Notes: generated by a model not told the origin, from the sequence alone. Shown: positions 8,051 to 16,509, numbered from the stretch's first letter. The stretch: DNA of 35,918 nucleotides from Dorea sp. 5-2 (GCF_000403455.2 NZ_KE159717.1:40290-76207); one strand, 5' to 3'. Program-made: numbers and translations.

Positions 8051-8568
8051 AGAAGAAGGAGGATACAGATGTCCAGGAATTTCTAAGGTCTCATGGGATG
8101 TCAGCGGGAAATGATGATTATAACTATCATATGTCGCTGGGATTCTATTATGCCTATTCCGCAGACGCATTCCGTTATGCGGAAATGATCGAGGACGGGG
8201 AAATATTTAACGAATACGTGGTAAGCGCAGTGATAAAAAATCTGCATGTTTCGTATCAGGCATTAAAATATTTCCAAAACAAACTGAATATAGGGAATTA
8301 TGAATTTGACACAGCAGAAACAGTTACTTTGGAAGAGGCAAGACTGGAGAACGGCAGGATTATCGGGAATAAGGATCATGCGGTAAAAACCGCCCGGAGG
8401 TGGCTGGCCAGATTCAAAAAGAGACAGGCGGCAAATACAGGAAAAAGTTCTGATGGAATGAAAGAAAAAAGCATTTCTCAGGACTTTTTTTTATATGAAG
8501 TCGCAGTTTTTATCCTATACCTGGCAGGAGAAGAGATTGATTATGGCTTTATAGGAGAGGGCGGATAA
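8035..8568 (+). CDS. Hypothetical protein, first long gene of the ubiquitin-like operon
   Basis: The protein has 177 residues from the ATG at 8035. The frame is open back to about 7891, but that extension reads through the leader and its terminator and is unlikely to be translated. The N-terminus is charged (MADRVKKKEDTDVQEFL), then comes an aromatic-rich segment (YNYHMSLGFYYAYSADAFRYAEM) and mostly helical sequence, with a basic patch around AVKTARRWLARFKKRQ. There is no signal peptide or membrane segment. I do not recognise a family. The stop lies 1 bp before the PP-loop gene start, so the two are tightly linked. Confidence 0.65.
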   Translation: MADRVKKKEDTDVQEFLRSHGMSAGNDDYNYHMSLGFYYAYSADAFRYAEMIEDGEIFNEYVVSAVIKNLHVSYQALKYFQNKLNIGNYEFDTAETVTLEEARLENGRIIGNKDHAVKTARRWLARFKKRQAANTGKSSDGMKEKSISQDFFLYEVAVFILYLAGEEIDYGFIGEGG

Positions 8569-8569
8569 G

Positions 8570-9523
8570 ATGTTTATAATGGACAATGAACTGAAACTGA
8601 ATGAATGGCAGTTTGCCCAGAGAAAGTATCTTCCTTTTGAAGAAAAGCTTATCCTCTCCAGGAGACGAATTGAGGACTGGTATGATTTCCACGAGGGTGA
8701 CGTCTATGTATCTTTTTCAGGCGGGATGGATTCAACGGTACTTGTTGATCTTGCCAGAAAAACGGTCGGGGATGTTCCGTTGGTATTTGTGAATACTGGG
8801 CTTGAGTATCCGGAAATCGTCAGATTTGTTTCTTTATATGATAATGTGACTGTTCTGAGGCCAAAGATGTCATTCAAGGAAGTGCTGGAAGTGCATGGAT
8901 ACCCGCTGGTCAGTAAAGAGACGGCAGCAAAGATTAGAAAGCTGCGGCATGGCAACCTAAGCGCCCGTTATCGAAATTATCTTCTGAACGGAGACGAAAG
9001 AGGAAGTTTTGGAAAGCTGGCCGAAAAGTGGAAATTCCTTGTAAATGTGCCTTTTGATATCAGCGAACTGTGCTGTGACATTACGAAAAAGCAGCCAATT
9101 TATGCATATAACAAGGAGACAGGCAGGGTTCCCTATATTGGGATCACACAGGATGAAGGGTACAGAAGGCAGAGGGAATATAACCGTACAGGCTGCAATG
9201 TATATGATGCAAAGCACCCAAAATCCCAGCCCCTAGGTTTTTGGACCCGTCAGGATATCCTACGGTATATTGCCGTAAATAATCTCAACATTTGCAGTAT
9301 CTATGGGACAATAGAGTGCCGCAATGGCGTGTTCCAAAATACAGGGGTTTACAGATCCGGCTGTGTCTACTGCTGCATGGGGGTACAGCTGGAACCTCAT
9401 CCGAACCGCTTTGAGAGGATGAAGTCTGATGACTATAGACTTTACAACTATTGTATGCGCCCGCTGTATGAAAATGGGCTTGGGTTTGATTATGTGCTGA
9501 ATTACTGTGGATTTGCACATTGA
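8570..9523 (+). CDS. PP-loop ATP pyrophosphatase, PAPS-reductase/DndC-like
   Basis: A 317-residue protein with an N-terminal PP-loop VSFSGGMDST at residues 47-56, which in the adenine nucleotide alpha-hydrolase superfamily cleaves ATP between the alpha and beta phosphates. Downstream are LVFVNTGLEYPEI (71-83), a CCDITKKQP segment at 168-176 and a cysteine cluster SGCVYCCMG at about 263-271. The paired cysteine blocks resemble the metal or iron-sulfur ligands of PAPS-reductase relatives such as DndC. Relatives reduce PAPS, load sulfur or modify nucleic acid; the substrate here cannot be told from sequence. It begins the tightly packed part of the ubiquitin-like operon, which makes a sulfur-transfer role attractive (inference). 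Confidence 0.88.
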   Translation: MFIMDNELKLNEWQFAQRKYLPFEEKLILSRRRIEDWYDFHEGDVYVSFSGGMDSTVLVDLARKTVGDVPLVFVNTGLEYPEIVRFVSLYDNVTVLRPKMSFKEVLEVHGYPLVSKETAAKIRKLRHGNLSARYRNYLLNGDERGSFGKLAEKWKFLVNVPFDISELCCDITKKQPIYAYNKETGRVPYIGITQDEGYRRQREYNRTGCNVYDAKHPKSQPLGFWTRQDILRYIAVNNLNICSIYGTIECRNGVFQNTGVYRSGCVYCCMGVQLEPHPNRFERMKSDDYRLYNYCMRPLYENGLGFDYVLNYCGFAH

Positions 9524-9534
9524 AAGGAAGGAAT

Positions 9535-9792
9535 ATGATAAAAGTAAATGAATTGATAGCGCTGATTGATAAACTGGAGGAAGTAGAACCGAGAGATAAC
9601 GATGATTTTAAACAGGTAATGGGAATTGTTTCAGGGAATAAAGCATGTCTAAAAAAGGCTTCTCTGGAAGATATTGTTTATCTGCTAAATCATCTGGGGA
9701 CTATCTTAAATAATGAACTGCAGGAAGATTATCCGGTGATTAAACTGGAATCCATGCCAGGATGCAGTACAGCAATGAGAAGGGCTATTTAA
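9535..9792 (+). CDS. Small hypothetical protein
   Basis: The ATG at 9535 is favoured by GAAAGGAAGG directly upstream (9522-9531); the in-frame TTG at 9520 overlaps the previous stop. The 85-residue product is acidic and helical in appearance (VNELIALIDKLEEVEPRDNDDF), with two cysteines and no membrane segment. I do not recognise it. It sits between the PP-loop enzyme and the E2-like gene, where PRTRC-type cassettes often carry small uncharacterised proteins. Confidence 0.65.
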   Translation: MIKVNELIALIDKLEEVEPRDNDDFKQVMGIVSGNKACLKKASLEDIVYLLNHLGTILNNELQEDYPVIKLESMPGCSTAMRRAI

Positions 9793-9807
9793 TATGAGGT
9801 ACTGAGT

Positions 9808-10530
9808 ATGAAGACGGTTATAACATTGGATGATGAAAAATTTGGCGGTAATTATTATCATGCTGCACATGTAGAAGTAATCCGGGGAGACAAAACGCGC
9901 AGTGCAAAGTATGTGGATGTTGACAGACTGCTGGAAGCAATGAAAAATGCCAGGAATGTGGATGTGTTCTACAGAATTGGCAGGCTGCCTCAGAATTATT
10001 ATGATGGGACGATCCGGAGGGAATCCGATATGACAATAGGCGGGCATATGCTGCTGACAGTTTCAAAGCAGAGAATCCCATTACAGTTTGAGGAGACGAA
10101 GTACATAATCCCGTTTCCTGCACTTCTGTTCTGTTTTCATATTATACACGGGCGGGTTTGCTCAACGGAGGTATATGCATTGACGGGTACACAGTGGAAT
10201 GAGAAGTCTGTCTTATATAATTATCCGTATGGAAATGTAAATGTGCAGTCACATCAAGTGTGCTGGGGGAGCAACAGTCTGCCGGAGATTACGGAATTAA
10301 GGAAATTAGATGTAGTATGCTCTCTGTTTTATGACAGTCCCTGCAACAATGATTATTTTACTGCGGAGCGCTCGGTGAAATGGAAGACAGACAACCTGCG
10401 CAATGTGCTGGAGAAATTAAAAGAAGAAGAGGAATTTCCGGAAAAGCTGCTTGTAATGAGCGACAGGGGAAATATTGGCACCATGATTAAGGGTATCATA
10501 AAGAAGGAGGACAGGAATGGATCTATTTGA
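9808..10530 (+). CDS. Prokaryotic E2-like protein, PRTRC protein B type (Prok-E2_D)
   Basis: A 240-residue protein. The C-terminal half carries the signature of PRTRC protein B: IPFPALLFCF (101-110), LYNYPYGNVN and HQVCWGS (about 136-155) with a single conserved cysteine C152, then SLFYDSPCNNDYF (172-184). In this family the E2 ubiquitin-conjugating fold has been inferred from sequence, with the cysteine as the likely thioester residue. The next gene overlaps by 14 bp and encodes the multi-Ubl/JAB protein, and an E1-like gene follows, so E2, Ubl, JAB and E1 parts are contiguous. The family assignment is strong by motif; activity is untested. Confidence 0.8.
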   Translation: MKTVITLDDEKFGGNYYHAAHVEVIRGDKTRSAKYVDVDRLLEAMKNARNVDVFYRIGRLPQNYYDGTIRRESDMTIGGHMLLTVSKQRIPLQFEETKYIIPFPALLFCFHIIHGRVCSTEVYALTGTQWNEKSVLYNYPYGNVNVQSHQVCWGSNSLPEITELRKLDVVCSLFYDSPCNNDYFTAERSVKWKTDNLRNVLEKLKEEEEFPEKLLVMSDRGNIGTMIKGIIKKEDRNGSI

Positions 10531-12001
10531 TATTTTTGGAATTACAGAAGAAGAACTGAAGGATGAAAAGAAGGCATCTGCAAAGCCTAAAAAGAAAGAG
10601 AAAAAAGAAAAGAAGCAGGGAACAAATTACAAGCTGCCGGTTTCATTTTGTGCGGGGCATCTGCGTCATGTATTTTATGATGAGGCTGCGGGCACGTGGA
10701 GTGAAGATGCGCTCAAGAAAAACATCCGCAGCACGTTCAGGGAACTGGCCGGTATCTTCTTCAAAATTTCTGTTATGAATGTAGAAGAAAAAGAAGAAGG
10801 AATAGAAACCTATATCCGGCCGGAGATTATGTACAAGGAGTTTACGAATGAAGATAAACTGGAATTCCCACTGGAAGTAACAGCCGGTACAGAGTCTTTA
10901 TGGCTGGACACAAAGATGTCATTGGATGAGATAAGGGCATTGTGGGTAGAAGCACATCCTGAATATGACGGCTGCAGATTCCAGTATGATGAAAAACAAA
11001 AGCTGCAGATTCCATTTATGGAGAGAAATGCTCCAGGCGGGAAAAAGTATACCTTCCCTGTTACGGTTGGATATCTTGGGATACAGGAAACATATGGGGA
11101 GGAGGATTTCGGCGTTTCAGAGGTGACAGAGGCAGAGCTCCAACAGAAGTTTGCCAGTCATTATCCGGAATTTTCTGAGTGTGGATTTGCCTATATTGAG
11201 GAGCAGAATCATCTGTTTCCAGTTATGAAATCGGGTCAGGAAGAGAAGGATAAATCGATTGCAATTCCAGTGGAAGTAAGGACGAGCGGATTCTCCCTTA
11301 CGATTAATCCGGAGGATATTCAGGGGAAACGTTCCGCGACCCTGGAGGAGATCCGAGAGGTACTCGAAGGTGTTTATCCCGAATATACGAAGGACAGGAC
11401 GGATATGCAGTACGATCAGAGGCATTTTGTTGTGCCGGTATTGATCAGTTCAAGGAAAGGGCTTGAAATCCGGCCGCTGAACCCAGGATGGAAGCATGAG
11501 ATCATAGAAGATGAGTATCAGGACAAATGGCGTGTGGAAACCACGCCATTTGGCGTTTTCAGATGTAACAGTTCAAAAAAGGATCAGGCAGCCTTTCAGC
11601 TGTCTGCCCACAAAATTCCGAGACGGATATTGGAGGATGTAATCAGGATTTTTAAGAAGACGCCGGCGCTTGAGCATGCGCTGCAGATTTTCTATGATAA
11701 TTCCAAAGACTCCTACATTCTCTTTGAACCAGAGCAATGTGTAACCAGAGGTTCCGTTAAATTCAAAAGAGATCTGCAGATGGAGCAGAAATATATTCTG
11801 GTTATGGATATCCATAGCCACGGAATGTATTCAGCCTTTTTTTCGAGCGTAGATAATGAAGACGAGAAAGGCATACGGCTGTATATGGTGTTTGGAAATC
11901 TGGACAGGCATACGCCTGGGTATGCGCTTCGAGTAGGTGTCGCAGGCATATTCGGTGAAGTGGCATTAGAGGATATTTTTGAAGGAAGGTCAGAGGCATG
12001 A
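10517..12001 (+). CDS. Tandem ubiquitin-like repeats fused to a JAB/MPN metalloprotease
   Basis: A 494-residue protein. After a lysine-rich tail (18-34) come four related segments at about 37-103, 114-170, 177-238 and 247-312. Each opens with a beta strand of the type hydrophobic-P-V/L-x-V, has a helix with a (D/E)E(I/L) core and a (Y/H)PE(Y/F) turn in repeats 2-4, and ends with a PV/PF strand. This matches a small beta-grasp Ubl of PRTRC protein C type. Residues about 318-490 form a JAB domain with a complete JAMM metal motif: H433, H435, S443 and D446 in HSHG-x6-SSVD. JAB enzymes remove or process Ubl modifiers. A Gly-Gly pair at 174-175 between repeats 2 and 3 could be a processing site (inference). 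The gene overlaps both neighbours. Confidence 0.82.
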   Translation: MDLFDIFGITEEELKDEKKASAKPKKKEKKEKKQGTNYKLPVSFCAGHLRHVFYDEAAGTWSEDALKKNIRSTFRELAGIFFKISVMNVEEKEEGIETYIRPEIMYKEFTNEDKLEFPLEVTAGTESLWLDTKMSLDEIRALWVEAHPEYDGCRFQYDEKQKLQIPFMERNAPGGKKYTFPVTVGYLGIQETYGEEDFGVSEVTEAELQQKFASHYPEFSECGFAYIEEQNHLFPVMKSGQEEKDKSIAIPVEVRTSGFSLTINPEDIQGKRSATLEEIREVLEGVYPEYTKDRTDMQYDQRHFVVPVLISSRKGLEIRPLNPGWKHEIIEDEYQDKWRVETTPFGVFRCNSSKKDQAAFQLSAHKIPRRILEDVIRIFKKTPALEHALQIFYDNSKDSYILFEPEQCVTRGSVKFKRDLQMEQKYILVMDIHSHGMYSAFFSSVDNEDEKGIRLYMVFGNLDRHTPGYALRVGVAGIFGEVALEDIFEGRSEA

Positions 12002-12645
12002 GATATAATATTATTATTGTTGGCTGCGGAGGAACCGGAGGTAATTTTATCAAAGAACTTGGCAGATTTTTATATAGAGCCTCCAATAAAAATAGCTGCA
12101 GCATACTGTTAATAGACGGCGATCTGGTGGAGGAACATAATGTCTCCAGACAGCCGTTCCTTCCGGAGGATGTCGGACGGAAGAGAGCGTTGTTGGATCT
12201 TTTGCATACAAGGGGATTCCCGGATTCATGGTTACCACTTTTCTGGAAAAATTTATCCAAGATAGAAAGGTCGTATGGTTCTATGGAAGATGGAGAGATT
12301 ATTATTATGCAGAACAGGTCGATTGGCGCATATAAAAAATTTCGCAGAGAACATAAAGAGATGGTTCATAATTACTTTGCAGAAGAGGAACAGGCAATAG
12401 AGGATGTGCTGGATGACTTGATGTATCCTCTGACTTATACGAATGTACATGATAACGGATACCTGGGAGATAATTACTATATTTATTTTGATACGGGATG
12501 TGATGGATATAATCACCTTTCATTTTCAATGCTGAGTATGCAGTGGGTGATATCCTGTGTAGTATTAGGAAAACTGCTTCGGGATTTTAGAGACAAGGTA
12601 TACCAGCTCATGGACATTCAGCTGGAGTTTGGGCTTATATCATGA
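11998..12645 (+). CDS. E1/ThiF-like adenylating protein, divergent
   Basis: A 215-residue protein starting in an ATGA overlap with the Ubl/JAB gene. The N-terminal Rossmann loop IIIVGCGGTGGN (residues 5-16) and the segment LIDGDLVEEHNVSRQPF (38-54) with D40, N48, R51 and Q52, plus K62, match ThiF/E1 adenylation domains and PRTRC ThiF in particular. Such enzymes adenylate the C-terminal glycine of a Ubl. From about residue 66 to 105 similarity is lost; over the same DNA the -1 frame contains the E1-looking stretch GIPGFMVTTFLEKF, so a compensated frameshift or local damage is possible. The C-terminal part (YIYFDTGCDGYNHLSFSM) again looks E1-like. Activity is uncertain. Confidence 0.75.
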   Translation: MRYNIIIVGCGGTGGNFIKELGRFLYRASNKNSCSILLIDGDLVEEHNVSRQPFLPEDVGRKRALLDLLHTRGFPDSWLPLFWKNLSKIERSYGSMEDGEIIIMQNRSIGAYKKFRREHKEMVHNYFAEEEQAIEDVLDDLMYPLTYTNVHDNGYLGDNYYIYFDTGCDGYNHLSFSMLSMQWVISCVVLGKLLRDFRDKVYQLMDIQLEFGLIS

Positions 12646-14954
12646 AGGCTGATAATTTAATGACTCTGCTCAAATGTCCAAAGAAATATGAATTGGAACA
12701 GACCGTGTTTCATTACGAGAATCAGAAAGAGGCATCCTTTCGGAAAGCTCTGGATATAGCCGCCATCCAGCTCGCCGGGAAGGCGGGGTGGGAGGATGCG
12801 GCCGGAAAGATAGAGTCTGTCCTTCGGGAAGAATACGCGGAGCAATGGTTTGAATTAAGCTGGCAGAAGAAACAGGCCGTCGGGGATGACCTGTTTCGGA
12901 TAAGACGCTTATACTGCTGGTTATCAGGGCGTACGGCGGGAAAAGTACAGGCGCTGAAGCCATTGGAAGTAAATTTTGTGGCTTCCTATGCCGGACATGA
13001 AATCTATAATCTGCAGATTCAGGCGGATTTAGTCATAGAGAAGCCGGATGGAAAAATCCAGGGAATTATCTTATACCGGAGATTCTCCCGCCCATATTCT
13101 TATTATGCGAAAAAGGCAGATAATCACGTTTTTTTCTCTGCCGAATTACTTTGCCTTATGGGTGGAATAAAGATTTGTTATCCTGAAAAACAGGCGGAGG
13201 TTATGATGGTTCGGGCGGAATCTGCAAGTGACAGGGCAGGGTACTTTTCAATGTTTGAGGAAAAGAGAGGCGACAATATCTTGCGTTTTACAGAGGAGGA
13301 ACTCTGGAAATCCGGCGTGGAGAGCGTTGAGGAAAGGCTTGGAGAAATTATGAGCCGTGTACATACGGAGAGCTGCAGGAACTGCATTTTTACAGAAATC
13401 TGCAGCCCGCCGGTACAGATACATTTCAAAAGAGAAGCCACGGATAAAATGAAAGTGAGGGAACCGCTGAGCTATACTGAGAAACAGGAAAGAGCAGTCC
13501 GGCATCGTGACGGGGCGCTGCGGGTGTGCGCCGGTCCGGGAGCCGGGAAAACAGAGGTTCTGACTGGCCGTATCTGCCGGCTGATGAAAAATGGAGTCAG
13601 TCCTAAAAGAATCTTGGCAGTTACATTTACAAAAAAGGCTGGGAGAGAGATTATGGAACGGATAGAGTCAAAGGAAAAGCCGGATGTTATGACGCTTCAT
13701 GCTTTGGGATACCGAATTGCTCGCCAGCATGAGCACCTGATCGGAAAAAAGAAACTTGTAAACAAGGTTGACTGTATGCAGATGCTGCTCTATATACTGA
13801 ATCGAATGCCGGTCATCCAGGGAGCCAGTTATGAGAGGATATGTACCGCAGGCGGACTCCTGGAGTGCCTGCTGAAAGATTTCTCTTTTATCAACCAGTA
13901 TGGGGCAGAAAAACTGCAAAAACAGTATCCTCAGAAGGATGTGGCCGGTATTCTGCAGATAAAGGAGCAGTATGAGCAGAAGTTTCGTGCAATGGGTTAT
14001 ATTCTGTATGAGGATCAGGTGCGCCTGGCTGTGGAAATACTGGAGGCATATCCGGGCGTGCAAAAGAAAATGCAGAAGGCATATGATTATATTATGGTGG
14101 ATGAGGCCCAGGATTTGGATGAGATGCAGGCACGCCTGATTCGGCTTGTGACGGACCCGCTCTGTAATAATATTGCGTTATATGGGGACGCAGATCAGTC
14201 CATTTACGACTTTCGGGGCGGAAGCAATCAGTTCATGTTAAGATTTTCAGAAATCTATCCGGATGCGGCGGATATCAGGCTTAATGATAATTTCCGTTCT
14301 GCAAAGGGGATTATGACGGCGGCGAATACACTCATAAGCCATAATATAGAACGGGTAGCGTTTCAAATGAATGCACACGTAAAGACGGAGTTTTTGCCTG
14401 TCTTAATCCATAATTTCAGGGCAAACCGGATAGGTGCATTTATCCAGGATGTGCTTCACATGGGATACCGGCAGGAAGATATCGCGGTGATTGCAAGGAC
14501 GAATAAAGAGCTGGAATGCATGTGCAGTATGCTAGGGCAATATAATGAAGCGCATCCGGATGAAACAATGCTTGGGTTCAATAAACCGAAATATTATCTT
14601 TGTAATGATTCTACATTTCAAGCAATTTTAGATCTGCTGACAATCTATCTTGGTGACTTTTCCGATGATATGGTTTGGTTCCGGCTGTTGAATATGGTGG
14701 GTGAAATACCTGAAAAAGGAGAACCGAAACGGACACTTTACGAGGATTACCTGGCGAGGGGGATGATTTATCCCCTTGCCGGAGAGGAGGAGACGAGATA
14801 TCTGAGTGTCACAGCTTCTGACAGCCGTATTTTACAGGCTTTTTCAAAAATATACCGGGCCGCGAAATGCTTTGTCCTGCCAGCCCGGCAGGCAATACTG
14901 CGTGCCATGGAATTATTTTGTGATGAGAGGCATATCAGCGGTATCTGCAGTTGA
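12642..14954 (+). CDS. UvrD/Rep-type helicase with Cas4-like N-terminus, C-terminally truncated
   Basis: A 770-residue protein overlapping the E1 gene by ATGA. The N-terminal 260 residues resemble a Cas4/AddB-like PD-(D/E)XK domain, with a first cysteine in LLKCPKKYEL (C11) and a C245-x2-C248-x5-C254 cluster that could hold an iron-sulfur centre; the expected E-x-K triad is not evident. Helicase motifs follow: Q-like motif TEKQERAV (279-286), Walker A AGPGAGKT (297-304), Ia VTFTKKAG, Ib TLHALGYRI, II VDEAQD (about 485), III YGDADQSIYDF (about 516) and IV NDNFRS. Motifs V and VI (HKAKGLEF, ITRA) are absent and the frame ends with CDERHISGICS. The adjacent fragment from another gene indicates a deletion that removed the helicase C-terminus, so a functional helicase is unlikely. 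Confidence 0.8.
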   Translation: MKADNLMTLLKCPKKYELEQTVFHYENQKEASFRKALDIAAIQLAGKAGWEDAAGKIESVLREEYAEQWFELSWQKKQAVGDDLFRIRRLYCWLSGRTAGKVQALKPLEVNFVASYAGHEIYNLQIQADLVIEKPDGKIQGIILYRRFSRPYSYYAKKADNHVFFSAELLCLMGGIKICYPEKQAEVMMVRAESASDRAGYFSMFEEKRGDNILRFTEEELWKSGVESVEERLGEIMSRVHTESCRNCIFTEICSPPVQIHFKREATDKMKVREPLSYTEKQERAVRHRDGALRVCAGPGAGKTEVLTGRICRLMKNGVSPKRILAVTFTKKAGREIMERIESKEKPDVMTLHALGYRIARQHEHLIGKKKLVNKVDCMQMLLYILNRMPVIQGASYERICTAGGLLECLLKDFSFINQYGAEKLQKQYPQKDVAGILQIKEQYEQKFRAMGYILYEDQVRLAVEILEAYPGVQKKMQKAYDYIMVDEAQDLDEMQARLIRLVTDPLCNNIALYGDADQSIYDFRGGSNQFMLRFSEIYPDAADIRLNDNFRSAKGIMTAANTLISHNIERVAFQMNAHVKTEFLPVLIHNFRANRIGAFIQDVLHMGYRQEDIAVIARTNKELECMCSMLGQYNEAHPDETMLGFNKPKYYLCNDSTFQAILDLLTIYLGDFSDDMVWFRLLNMVGEIPEKGEPKRTLYEDYLARGMIYPLAGEEETRYLSVTASDSRILQAFSKIYRAAKCFVLPARQAILRAMELFCDERHISGICS

Positions 14955-15463
14955 TTAATTATGATTCAGAGGAAACAAATCTGTATGATGTGCTTCATTC
15001 ATTGAAACGGCTGTGTGCTGTGAAGGAGATTACGAAGGAAACCGTGGAGTATACGGTGCTGGACCGGGAACAGGAGAATATTTTCCTGCTGATACAGCTT
15101 ATTATGCAAGGAAAATACAGTGATGTGTTCCGGCAGGCGGAATTAATCCTGCAGAATCAGCCCAATAATGTGATTGGTGTGCTGTCGCTGCTTTTGCGAA
15201 GCTACCGGCTGGCATATAAAATGGAGGTGTGCCATTGTTCGTTGAGTGCATTAGGGGTTAACGGGCGCACGTTCGTTCCAAGGATGTCTGCTGACAGGTG
15301 CAGTGAGGCGATGGATGTTCTGGATGATATGGTGAACCTGATAAAACGGGGCACCTATCGGCCGGATATCGCATTGAAGGTTGCACTGGCGAAGCTGTGC
15401 TGTCTGCAGAACGAACATGAAGGAAATAACCAGGGTGAGCTGCTTAAGAAAGGAAAAATATAA
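14951..15463 (+). pseudogene. DNA polymerase III delta-subunit-like C-terminal fragment
   Basis: A 170-residue frame that opens without a clear ribosome binding site, overlapping the end of the helicase. It reads LHSLKRLCAVKEITKETVE, then REQENIFLLIQLIMQGKYSDVFRQAE and VIGVLSLLLRSYRLAYKM, and ends RPDIALKVALAKLCCL. This order matches the end of domain II and domain III of HolA-type clamp-loader delta subunits (the ITxxDVE...ENIF...LL..L.RQYRLL...ALE..L.KLC pattern). The AAA+ N-terminal half, about 170-200 residues, is missing. I infer a relic created by the same deletion that cut the helicase gene. Confidence 0.6.
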
Positions 15464-15489
15464 TACATAGAGAATTCGCAGGAATTTTA

Positions 15490-15518
15490 TTGTAAACATG
15501 AGTGTTTTTTTGTATAAT
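15490..15518 (+). promoter_or_regulatory. Promoter of the Rpn-type nuclease gene
   Basis: TTGTAA at 15490-15495 and TATAAT at 15513-15518, with a 17-bp spacer, lie 67 bp before the start codon of the next gene. This makes that gene an independent transcription unit. Confidence 0.65.
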
Positions 15519-15584
15519 TGAGATGTAGCAGGAGTAAATAATATTGTATTATTGCTACAGATTTTAAGGAACTGAGGTGATAGG

Positions 15585-16445
15585 ATGCAGGACGAGACAA
15601 AGCAGGTACAGGAAATTATGGCAAAGCGCACCGCAAAAAACAGCGTGTTCCTGAACCTCTTTCAAGATAAAAGTTATCTGTTAAAGTTGTATAAAACACT
15701 CCATCCAGAGGATACCGCAGCTACGGAAGATTCATTAACTGACGTAACCATAGAAAATGTGCTGACAGACAATTTATATAATGACTTAGGCTTTATTGTG
15801 GGCAATAAGCTGATGATACTGGTAGAGGCTCAGTCCACATGGACAATGAATATTTTAGTAAGAGTTTTGCTATATCTGGCGCAAAGCTATCACGAATATT
15901 TCCAACGTACCAGCCAAAACTACTATAAAAGCAAAAAAGTAAAAATACCGAAGCCGGAGCTTTATGTGATATTTACGGGCAATAAAGGACGAAAGCCTGA
16001 TAGAATATCTTTATCAAAAGAATTTTTTGAAGGCGCAGATATTGACATTGAAGTAAAAGCAAAGGTTATCTATGAAAGCAATGAGGACGATATCATTAAT
16101 CAGTATATTATTTTCTGTAAAGTCTTTAATGAGCAGACAAAAATGCACGGTATGACAAGGAAGGCAGTTACGGAAACAATCCGTATATGCAAGGACAGAA
16201 ATGTTTTAAGGGATTATCTGCTTAAAAAGGAAAAGGAGGTTGTGACGATTATGATGAGTTTGTTTGATGAAGAACAGATTATGAGATCATTTATTAAAAG
16301 CGAAAAGTATGACTTAGCCAAAGAGAAGGCTATACTGATGTTGAGAGATGGTAAAATTACAATAGATGAGGTGAGTTTATACTTTCCAGAATTGCTTGAA
16401 AGTGATATAAAAGAACTTGAAGAAGAGATTGTTCAGTTGGTATAA
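15585..16445 (+). CDS. Rpn-family recombination-promoting nuclease / PD-(D/E)XK transposase-like protein
   Basis: A 286-residue protein. The core reads LYNDLGFIVGNKLMILVEAQSTW (about 64-86), giving the PD-(D/E)XK-like residues D67, E81 and Q83 of the Rpn/YhgA family. It is followed by LVRVLLYLAQSYHEYF and PELYVIFTGNKG, also standard in this family. The C-terminus is charged and helical. Rpn proteins are DNA endonucleases linked to RecA-independent recombination and common in gut Clostridia. It has its own promoter and terminator (16471-16509), so it appears to be a solitary insertion between the ubiquitin-like operon and the second PP-loop gene rather than part of either. Confidence 0.88.
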   Translation: MQDETKQVQEIMAKRTAKNSVFLNLFQDKSYLLKLYKTLHPEDTAATEDSLTDVTIENVLTDNLYNDLGFIVGNKLMILVEAQSTWTMNILVRVLLYLAQSYHEYFQRTSQNYYKSKKVKIPKPELYVIFTGNKGRKPDRISLSKEFFEGADIDIEVKAKVIYESNEDDIINQYIIFCKVFNEQTKMHGMTRKAVTETIRICKDRNVLRDYLLKKEKEVVTIMMSLFDEEQIMRSFIKSEKYDLAKEKAILMLRDGKITIDEVSLYFPELLESDIKELEEEIVQLV

Positions 16446-16470
16446 AAAGTTTCTTAAAATATCAACATAA

Positions 16471-16509
16471 AGACGCATGGAGCAGAGACTGTAAACCATG
16501 CGTCTTTTT
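16471..16509 (+). terminator. Rho-independent terminator after the Rpn gene
   Basis: AGACGCATGG at 16471-16480 pairs perfectly with CCATGCGTCT at 16496-16505, followed by a T-run. The loop is 15 nt. Confidence 0.85.

Noticed and set aside
8570..9523. Complete Dnd phosphorothioation system
   Set aside because: The PP-loop protein is DndC-like in motif only. No DndA, DndB, DndD or DndE genes are present.
12642..13441. Cas4-like domain as sign of a CRISPR-Cas locus
   Set aside because: The domain is fused to a UvrD-type helicase, and no Cas1, Cas2, effector or repeat array is in the window.
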